Below, one piece after another: positions 58,400-64,000 of a stretch of 64,000 bases of DNA. A program made the translations under genes and the position numbers. The notes below the pieces were generated by a model. That model saw only the letters and a program-made list of their open reading frames with translations. It was not told the origin of the DNA and did no database searches. The stretch is from Anaerolineales bacterium (GTDB taxonomy: Bacteria > Chloroflexota > Anaerolineae > Anaerolineales > Villigracilaceae), in contig JAHDWB010000001.1 of NCBI GenBank assembly GCA_023382595.1, positions 806,001 through 870,000 of the forward strand. Reading direction: 5' to 3'. Every line of letters starts with the position of its first letter. The first letter of the stretch is position 1.

Positions 58400-58866
58400 A
58401 GGAATTGCTGGAGTACCGCGTCAAACTGGTGGAACGGCTGGGGGAGGCGACGATTGAATTTTGCGCCGCCTGTACCGGATACAATGACCCGTTTGCCATT
58501 ACCGTTGGCGATTGGACCGTGCATCAGATCGCTGCACACACACGTGATGTTGAAAAATCCGTGTATGGCGCGCGGGTGCGGCGGGTGTTGGAGCAGGAAA
58601 ATCCCGAATTTGCCAGTTTTGACGCCGACGCGTGGATGGCGAAGCATTACCGAAAAGACGAGCCGCTGACTCAGATTCTGGATGAGCTTTCGGCGAGTGT
58701 CAACGGGTTATGCGAGATGCTAAAGGATGTGCCGCGTGAGGCGTGGTCGCGGGTAAGCAGGCACGAAACGATGGGCGGCGAGTTGACCATGCAGTTGTGG
58801 GTCGAGCGCAGTCTGGCGCACATCGAGGAGCATTTGACGGAGCTGAAAAAGGCGGGAAATCCGTGA
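58396..58866 (+). CDS. DinB-like (YfiT/DUF664 type) four-helix protein
   Basis: A 156-residue helical protein of the DinB/YfiT superfamily. [19 protein letters not shown] carries the first metal-binding His, and [12 protein letters not shown] near the end carries the two-His motif (HxxxH) of the family. Members bind a divalent metal and include thiol- or mycothiol-dependent transferases and many unknowns. Its start overlaps the SDR stop (ATGA), so the two are co-expressed. Confidence 0.82.
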   Translation: MKELLEYRVKLVERLGEATIEFCAACTGYNDPFAITVGDWTVHQIAAHTRDVEKSVYGARVRRVLEQENPEFASFDADAWMAKHYRKDEPLTQILDELSASVNGLCEMLKDVPREAWSRVSRHETMGGELTMQLWVERSLAHIEEHLTELKKAGNP

Positions 58867-58909
58867 ATTTTGCCCGTTTTTTGCGTATTCCTGGGGTAAA
58901 ATAGGGCGC

Positions 58910-59566
58910 ATGAAGAAACAACGAATTATCCTGGTAGATGATCATGAGGTGGTGCGGCTCGGTTTGAAATCACTGCTGGAGCGGCACCCGCAATTCGACG
59001 TCGTTGGAGAAGCGGGTTCGGCTCGCGAGGCGCTGGAACAGACCGCCCTGCTCAAGCCTGATGTGGTCGTGATGGATATTCGCCTGCCCGGCACATCGGG
59101 CATCGAAGCCTGCGAGCAGATCGTTAATCAATTCCCCAACACAAAAGTCATCATGCTTACCTCGTACGCCGAAGACGAGATGTTGTTCTCCGCCATCCGT
59201 GCGGGCGCTTCGGGCTACATCCTCAAGCAGATCGGCAGCGAGGACCTCATCAAGGCACTCGAGTCTGTGGGACGCGGCGAGGCGCTGCTCGATCCCGCCG
59301 TTACCCAGCGCGTCTTCCAGGAAGTGCGCCGCGCGGTGAAGGAGGAGGAGGCTTCGGCGTTCGCCCACTTAAGCCAGCAGGAAAAACACGTGCTTCTTCT
59401 CGTCTCCGAAGGCAAGACCAACCGCGAGATCGCCAAGACATTGTTCCTCGGCGAAGGCACGGTGCGGAATTACGTTTCGAGCATTCTCTCGAAGTTGAAC
59501 GTCAACAACCGCGCCGAGGCGGCGGCATACGCGGTGGAACACAATCTGCGGGAATACATTTCCTAG
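58910..59566 (+). CDS. NarL/FixJ family response regulator (LiaR/DevR-like)
   Basis: A 218-residue regulator. The receiver has LVDDHEVV, Asp in [13 protein letters not shown] and Lys in YILKQIG; the helix-turn-helix has [23 protein letters not shown] and [16 protein letters not shown]. No histidine kinase is adjacent, so it is an orphan. TAAAAT ends seven bases before the ATG and no ribosome binding site is seen, suggesting a leaderless mRNA. A strong terminator follows, so it is a single-gene unit. Confidence 0.93.
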   Translation: MKKQRIILVDDHEVVRLGLKSLLERHPQFDVVGEAGSAREALEQTALLKPDVVVMDIRLPGTSGIEACEQIVNQFPNTKVIMLTSYAEDEMLFSAIRAGASGYILKQIGSEDLIKALESVGRGEALLDPAVTQRVFQEVRRAVKEEEASAFAHLSQQEKHVLLLVSEGKTNREIAKTLFLGEGTVRNYVSSILSKLNVNNRAEAAAYAVEHNLREYIS

Positions 59567-59584
59567 GCATTCCAGAGTAGAATC

Positions 59585-59609
59585 ACGGAGACACGTTCTG
59601 TGTCTCCGT
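59585..59609 (+). terminator. Intrinsic terminator of the orphan regulator gene
   Basis: A perfect ten-pair stem ACGGAGACAC / GTGTCTCCGT with loop GTTCT, followed by TTTTTCTTT. It starts 18 bases after the stop codon. Confidence 0.9.
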
Positions 59610-59656
59610 TTTTTCTTTAATCCCACTTGTTCATCGGTGGTCATAAACAGGTTGCC

Positions 59657-60223
59657 ATGTTCCCATTCGTACATCTGACAGACGGCACGATCACCCTGCG
59701 CCCGTTCGAATTCGGCGAGGAAGTCATCCTACGCAACGCGGTACACGAATCCATGCGGGAACTCAGCCCATGGATGTCGTGGGCGAACTCCAGTTACACC
59801 GTGGATGTGGCGCGTAATTTCATCGCCATTACGCGCGCGGAATGGTCGCGCGGCACGCTGTATTCCTTCGCCATTACAGATACTAGAACGCACGAATTCC
59901 TCGGCGGCTGCGGCTTGAGTCATATCCACCCGATCTATAAATTCTGCAACCTCGGCTATTGGGTGCGGACGCCGCATCACGGCAGGGGCATTGCAGGGCG
60001 CGCCGCAAAACTCGCCGCCCGCTACGCCTTTGAAAAAGCGGGCATCATCCGCGCGGAAATTGTGATTGCGATGGGGAACGACGCCAGCAAGCGCGTCGCT
60101 GAAAAGATTGACGCGCACTACGAGGGGATTTTGCTAAACAGGATGACCGTCGGCAAGCAGATCTACGACGCGCACATGTTCTCGCTTCTCCCCTCTGATT
60201 TTGGGCTGGTCGCCAGTTTATAG
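59657..60223 (+). CDS. GNAT N-acetyltransferase (RimJ/RimL type)
   Basis: About 188 residues. The N-terminal LTDGTITLRPFEFGEE is typical of RimJ-like proteins; the acetyl-CoA loop is in GYWVRTPHHGRGIAGRAAKLAARYAF, followed by IIRAEIVIAMGNDASKRVAEKI. ATG 59657 is preferred over an in-frame start at 59627, which would include part of the spacer after the terminator. It converges with the endonuclease IV gene, with two bases between stops. It is not a member of the five-gene GNAT array by sequence. Confidence 0.85.
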   Translation: MFPFVHLTDGTITLRPFEFGEEVILRNAVHESMRELSPWMSWANSSYTVDVARNFIAITRAEWSRGTLYSFAITDTRTHEFLGGCGLSHIHPIYKFCNLGYWVRTPHHGRGIAGRAAKLAARYAFEKAGIIRAEIVIAMGNDASKRVAEKIDAHYEGILLNRMTVGKQIYDAHMFSLLPSDFGLVASL

Positions 60224-60225
60224 GC

Positions 60226-61077
60226 TTACTTCTCCCCGCTGACCTTCATCCAAGCCTTTTTCATATTCAGCGCATCCTCTTCCATGATCGGGCTTTCGCA
60301 CAGGATGCGTCCCGCACAGCCAAACGCGTGCATGGCTTTGAAGAGCGCCTTCAGATCCAAATCCGCTTCGGCGAGGGGCAGGTGATTCTTCTCCCCTTTC
60401 GGTCCATATTCGATGCCGGAGAGATGGATGTGCAAATTCTTCAACGCCTTTTTACCAAGCGCCTTGCCGTATTTCTCCAGCAAACGTGACCATTCATCAT
60501 AGGTGTTCATCGTGCCGTCACCGGGGCGGGCGTGCAGGTGGGCAAAATCGAGGCAGGGCTGTACCATGTCCATGGCTTTGCTCATCGCGAGCGCGTCATC
60601 GAACGAACCGAGCATCGCGGACTTGCCCATCGTCTCCGGGCGCAATGTGACCTTGTCGCCGTTCTTCTGCAATTCCTTCACACAGCCTTCCAAACGCGGC
60701 AGGGCAACTTTCAGCACATCGGCAGGGTCGTTGCCGAAATATGAGCCGGGATGAAAGATGATATCCGTTGCGCCAGCGAGATAGCCATAGTGCGCCGCGT
60801 CCATCAGGCGCTTGCGTGACTTGCTCCATTCTTCATCCGTGGCATTCAGGTTGATGAAATACGGCGCATGAACGCTCAGGGCAACTCCCTGTTCCGCGCC
60901 CGTAGATTTGATCGCCGCGCAGGTCGCTTCAGTCACGCGTACCGATTGCACCCAGCCCAGTTCGAGCGCATCCAAACCGATGGATTTGCTGAACCCGATC
61001 GCGCCGACCGAGCCTCCCGGTTTCTTGGGCGTTCCAATGGGCGAGCCGACGGTTCCGAATTTGAAGGATAAGGACAT
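60226..61077 (-). CDS. Endonuclease IV-like TIM-barrel protein
   Basis: A 283-residue protein of the AP endonuclease 2 family. The metal-binding pattern is present: SVHAPYFINL, IIFHPGSYFG, LRPETMGK, LDFAHLHAR and HIHLSGIEYGPKGEKNHLP, which together give the His, Glu and Asp ligands of the three-zinc site. It probably cuts abasic sites in DNA, although TIM-barrel isomerases share part of this pattern. It lies 14 bases after the dgkA gene and is the last gene of this minus-strand operon. Confidence 0.87.
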   Translation of the reverse strand: MSLSFKFGTVGSPIGTPKKPGGSVGAIGFSKSIGLDALELGWVQSVRVTEATCAAIKSTGAEQGVALSVHAPYFINLNATDEEWSKSRKRLMDAAHYGYLAGATDIIFHPGSYFGNDPADVLKVALPRLEGCVKELQKNGDKVTLRPETMGKSAMLGSFDDALAMSKAMDMVQPCLDFAHLHARPGDGTMNTYDEWSRLLEKYGKALGKKALKNLHIHLSGIEYGPKGEKNHLPLAEADLDLKALFKAMHAFGCAGRILCESPIMEEDALNMKKAWMKVSGEK

Positions 61078-61091
61078 AAGAACTCCAGAGA

Positions 61092-61481
61092 TCAGGGATT
61101 AGAAATCAATGTGGTTAGTTTCAACCAAAACGGCGGACCAAGAATAAGCAAGCCGATCAAAATGGCTGCAAGCGCGGCAACCAGCACCGCCGCCGCGCCC
61201 ACATCCTTGCCGATCTTGGCAAGCGGATGCTCATCCGGGCTGGCAAGATCCACTACGACCTCGATGGCGGTATTGATGAATTCCGCAGTGAACACGAACG
61301 CGGCGGTCAGGATGATGAGCGCCCAATCGTGCAGGGATAGCTGCAACCACAGCCCCACAAAAAAAACCGCCGTCGCAATCGCACTGTGGATCCACGCATT
61401 GCGTTGGGTGCGCAGGACATAGAACCATCCGCGAAAGGCATGGCGGAAGGATTGGATCCGCGAGAGGACGAACGCTTTCAC
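61092..61481 (-). CDS. dgkA: Diacylglycerol/undecaprenol kinase family protein
   Basis: About 129 residues with three membrane helices. The family blocks are AFRGWFYVLRTQRNAWIHSAIA, then FVFTAEFINTAIEVVVDL with the catalytic Glu and the Mg-binding Asn/Glu, and HPLAKIGKDVGAAAVLVAA. In Gram-positive-like and related bacteria the enzyme phosphorylates undecaprenol; E. coli DgkA uses diacylglycerol. GTG 61481 overlaps the ybeY stop (GTGA) and is preferred over an ATG 22 codons upstream. The ybeY-dgkA order is conserved in many bacteria. Confidence 0.9.
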   Translation of the reverse strand: MKAFVLSRIQSFRHAFRGWFYVLRTQRNAWIHSAIATAVFFVGLWLQLSLHDWALIILTAAFVFTAEFINTAIEVVVDLASPDEHPLAKIGKDVGAAAVLVAALAAILIGLLILGPPFWLKLTTLISNP

Positions 61482-61954
61482 TCTGAGTCCTGTATCTTGA
61501 TGTGGGACAATCCGAGTCGTTCCAGGACCTTTGCCTGTTCCTCCCACATGGCAGTTTTTTCCTCCGCTGTGGCATGATCGTGACCGAGCAGATGCAGAAC
61601 GCCATGTACCACCAGCAACTGCACTTCGGCTTCCACAGGATGTCCTGCCGCCTGTGCCTGCTGCGCAGCACGGGGAATCGAAATGACCACGTCACCCAGA
61701 TAGGTGGAGCCCGTTTCCGGGTCCGATTCGGATGCGGGGAAGGAAAGCACGTCGGTTGGCGCATCCACGCCGAGATAATCCCGATTCAGTTCGTGCAGTT
61801 GGCGGTCATCAGTCAGGACGATGGTCAGGTCTGCGTTGGAAAGATCAGGTTCGAGGTCCGGGTTGAGCGGCGGTGAAATCTCAAGGGTGAGACGTACGGC
61901 GCGTTCAAGCAGGGCGGATTCCAAAAAATCCTGTTGGTTGTCAATGAAGATCAT
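61478..61954 (-). CDS. ybeY: Endoribonuclease YbeY
   Basis: A 158-residue protein with the diagnostic zinc motif HGVLHLLGHDH (HxxxHxxxxxH) near residue 120, preceded by VLTDDRQLHELNRDYLGVDAPTDVLSFP, the other conserved block of the family. YbeY takes part in 16S rRNA 3'-end maturation and ribosome quality control. Start and stop overlap the neighbouring genes by four bases each, so it is translated as part of the PgpH-YbeY-DgkA unit. Confidence 0.96.
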   Translation of the reverse strand: MIFIDNQQDFLESALLERAVRLTLEISPPLNPDLEPDLSNADLTIVLTDDRQLHELNRDYLGVDAPTDVLSFPASESDPETGSTYLGDVVISIPRAAQQAQAAGHPVEAEVQLLVVHGVLHLLGHDHATAEEKTAMWEEQAKVLERLGLSHIKIQDSE

Positions 61955-64000
61955 TTATTTTTTACCGCGGAAAGGGTGGCATCCTGATCGGGCACGCTGG
62001 CTTTGGGATACTGGATGCGCGGGTGGTAGGAGCCGCGCAGGGTGGAGATGAAGGATTCCATGATCAGGTTCAGGTCGCGCAGGGTCAGGAGCGTATCGTC
62101 CAGTTGGTTGTAGCGCTGTACGGTTTCGACCACGCTGGAAACCAGTTTGCGGATGGTGTCTTCATCGGTGGGACGCTCGGCGCGGGCGCGGGCTTCGGTG
62201 GCATCCGCCAGCATGAGCAGGGCGGATTCGCGCGAGGCGGGACGCGGACCGGGATAACGGAATTTCTCGATATCCACCCTGGATGCGTCGCCGCCGGCGG
62301 CTTCGATCGCCTGATTGTATTGATACTGTGTGATGAGCGTACCGTGATGCTCAAGGATGAAATCGTGCAGGCGGCGGGGCAGGCGATGTTTCTTCGCAAG
62401 CTGAACGCCGTCTGTGACGTGCCGGATGATAGTCGCGGAGACCTCTTCCGGGTCTGCATCTTGATGCGTATTGAGGTTGTCCGCCACCTGGTTTTCGATG
62501 AAGAAATTCGGGTTGAGCGCCTTGCCGATGTCATGGAATATCGCGCCGACGCGCGTGAGCAGCGGATCCGCGCCGATCTTTTCGGCGGCTTGCTCGGCAA
62601 GGTTGGCAACGTTCAAACTGTGCTGATAGGTGCCGGGCGCATTGCGGAGCAGGAATTGAAGCAGGGGAAAATCGGGACGGGAAAGATCGAGCAATTGCAG
62701 GGCGGTGGTCAGTCCCAGCATTTGCGCGAAGAGATATTGCAAAAGCAGTGTCACACTGGCGGCGGAAAAGCCCGCAAAAGCTGCCACTCCAAGAAATTGC
62801 ACAAGCCCAAGAAGATCAGGCTGGAAGAACGGCAGGCGATAGGCGATCAATACGACCAAGCCGGAGAGCGAGATGGCGATCCCTGCGCGCACGAACCCCC
62901 AGATGCGGCGAGCTGGTCCAAGGGCGAGCAAGCCAAGCAGGGATGAGATTAGGTAATAACTGGTCAGGTCGAGGGAATTGGGAAGCCCATAGCCAGCCAG
63001 CAGGGCAAGCGGGATCGAGACCACCAACCCCACTTCCAGACCGAACAAAGCGGTCAACAGCAAACCGGCGGCTTGCAGAGGATAGCCATAGGGTGCAAGC
63101 GTGCGTTCTGTAAACAAGCGCGCTCCAGCCAAAAAGATGATGAACAATAATGCGATCAGCAGTGCACTGCGCGGATCGTTGAGAATAATGGCGCGTTTTC
63201 GGCGGAAAAAGTAAAGCGGCACGAAGATAGCGGAAAGGGCAATAATCGCCGCCGCACCGAGCATATCCTGCCAGCGCTGCGTGGGGCGGATAATGTCCAG
63301 TTGTTGGAAGGCTTCCATGTCAGCGGGGGTGATGATCTCGCCCGCCGAAACGATGGTCTCCCCGGTTTTATAGGATTTTACAATCGGTTTCACGGCTTCA
63401 CGTGCCGATTGCCGTGCGGCATCGGTCAATTCCTGGCTGAAGAAACTGTTCGGCACCACAAAGGATGCAACCAACTCGGTCACCAGCATGGCTTGTTGTT
63501 CGCTCAACACAAGGCTGACAGAGGATGATACTGCTGACTGTGTCGCCTCCAGCCTGTCTTCATAGATGGCGCGGCGCATGATCGTTTCCAGCACCCGCAG
63601 CGACTCGGTTTGCACGGTATCCCAGCGGGGATCTGAAATGCCGATCAGAAAATCAATGGTCTCGACCTTCAAACGGATATCGCTCAGGGCGAGGATACTG
63701 GTACGTTTTTCGGCGGGGGTCAATTCGCTGTTGCGGACAGCGGTGATGTTCTGCAGTGTGGTGCGCAGACGGTCGATCTGTTGGCGGGCAATGGCGGGAT
63801 CGGGGGAACTATACACCGGCAGGACGGCGCTTTCCGCCGCTTTGCGGGCTTCCTCCGTGCGCACTTCGCTGACGTACTCAATATCCCTTGGGGATTGTAT
63901 AGTGGACTGCGCCACATCCCCCACCGCCACGGTTTGAATGCCGGAACTAGAACCAAGCGGCACGGTCAGCAACACAAAGGAGACCAGACTGACTACAGCG
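61951..64000 (-). CDS. 7TM-HD family phosphohydrolase (PgpH-like c-di-AMP phosphodiesterase), N-terminus outside window
   Basis: At least 683 residues; the frame is open to the window end, within the first membrane segment (SFVLLTVPLGSSSG), so little is missing. An extracellular 7TMR-HDED domain (about 350 residues) is followed by six or seven membrane helices and a cytoplasmic HD domain with AIFHDIGKALNP and TIIRHVTDGVQLAKKHRLP. This is the build of PgpH, which hydrolyses cyclic-di-AMP in Listeria. The downstream ybeY and dgkA genes are its usual neighbours. It overlaps ybeY by four bases. Confidence 0.92.
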   Translation of the reverse strand, partial: AVVSLVSFVLLTVPLGSSSGIQTVAVGDVAQSTIQSPRDIEYVSEVRTEEARKAAESAVLPVYSSPDPAIARQQIDRLRTTLQNITAVRNSELTPAEKRTSILALSDIRLKVETIDFLIGISDPRWDTVQTESLRVLETIMRRAIYEDRLEATQSAVSSSVSLVLSEQQAMLVTELVASFVVPNSFFSQELTDAARQSAREAVKPIVKSYKTGETIVSAGEIITPADMEAFQQLDIIRPTQRWQDMLGAAAIIALSAIFVPLYFFRRKRAIILNDPRSALLIALLFIIFLAGARLFTERTLAPYGYPLQAAGLLLTALFGLEVGLVVSIPLALLAGYGLPNSLDLTSYYLISSLLGLLALGPARRIWGFVRAGIAISLSGLVVLIAYRLPFFQPDLLGLVQFLGVAAFAGFSAASVTLLLQYLFAQMLGLTTALQLLDLSRPDFPLLQFLLRNAPGTYQHSLNVANLAEQAAEKIGADPLLTRVGAIFHDIGKALNPNFFIENQVADNLNTHQDADPEEVSATIIRHVTDGVQLAKKHRLPRRLHDFILEHHGTLITQYQYNQAIEAAGGDASRVDIEKFRYPGPRPASRESALLMLADATEARARAERPTDEDTIRKLVSSVVETVQRYNQLDDTLLTLRDLNLIMESFISTLRGSYHPRIQYPKASVPDQDATLSAVKNK

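Overview
The window reads like a chromosomal piece from a free-living member of the Chloroflexota, most probably class Anaerolineae. This is an inference from gene content: very large multi-PAS and multi-GAF histidine kinases, a DUF4388 protein beside a small GTPase, DUF2085 and DUF4126 membrane proteins, an R2-like ligand-binding oxidase, double-GNAT proteins, and several families of palindromic intergenic repeats. No rRNA, tRNA, CRISPR array, transposase or phage gene was seen.

Layout. 1-6.2 kb (+): end of a proline racemase/epimerase, a D-amino-acid-type flavoenzyme, R2lox, a Nudix hydrolase, a methyltransferase, then a CorA-type transporter behind a structured leader with a possible 33-residue leader peptide, and an SMP-30 protein. 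6.2-23.3 kb (mostly -): a signalling region. It holds an operon of a 2442-residue PAS hybrid kinase, a receiver-kinase fusion, a NarL-type regulator, an HD-GYP phosphodiesterase and an amidohydrolase; then a second hybrid kinase, a membrane diguanylate cyclase and a NarX/NarL-like pair. 23.6-27.7 kb: a MmyB-like XRE regulator with a palindrome over its promoter, phosphofructokinase and small membrane proteins. 27.7-32.9 kb (-): a thiamine operon (TPP riboswitch, thiamine pyrophosphokinase, ABC importer, DUF402).

32.9-47.9 kb (-): a compact cluster of unknown role. In transcription order it encodes a DUF4388 protein, a small GTPase, an alpha/beta hydrolase, a V4R (hydrocarbon-binding type) protein, a left-handed beta-helix protein, a homologue of cyanobacterial acyl-ACP reductase, a receiver with a degenerate GGDEF domain, an 11-GAF histidine kinase, a CheY-like receiver and a second alpha/beta hydrolase. 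A good promoter lies in front of the first gene. I regard this as the best candidate for an undescribed system, possibly lipid or aldehyde metabolism tied to signalling or polarity.

47.9-53.1 kb (-): HAD hydrolase, a zinc-ribbon protein and five tandem GNAT acetyltransferases. The GNAT genes lie behind a leader with its own promoter, a 27-codon ORF with a strong ribosome binding site and two intrinsic terminators. 53.2-64 kb: an atypical receiver, a lipoprotein, Hsp20, a subtilase controlled by a c-di-GMP-I riboswitch, an M23 peptidase, SDR, DinB-like protein, a NarL-type regulator, GNAT, endonuclease IV, and the DgkA-YbeY-PgpH-like operon cut by the window end.

Two themes link the parts. 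First, cyclic-di-GMP: a cyclase with an inhibitory site, an HD-GYP enzyme, a degenerate GGDEF protein and a riboswitch are all within 50 kb. Second, RNA-level control: TPP and c-di-GMP riboswitches plus two leader-ORF arrangements. Several promoters sit so close to start codons that leaderless mRNAs are likely.
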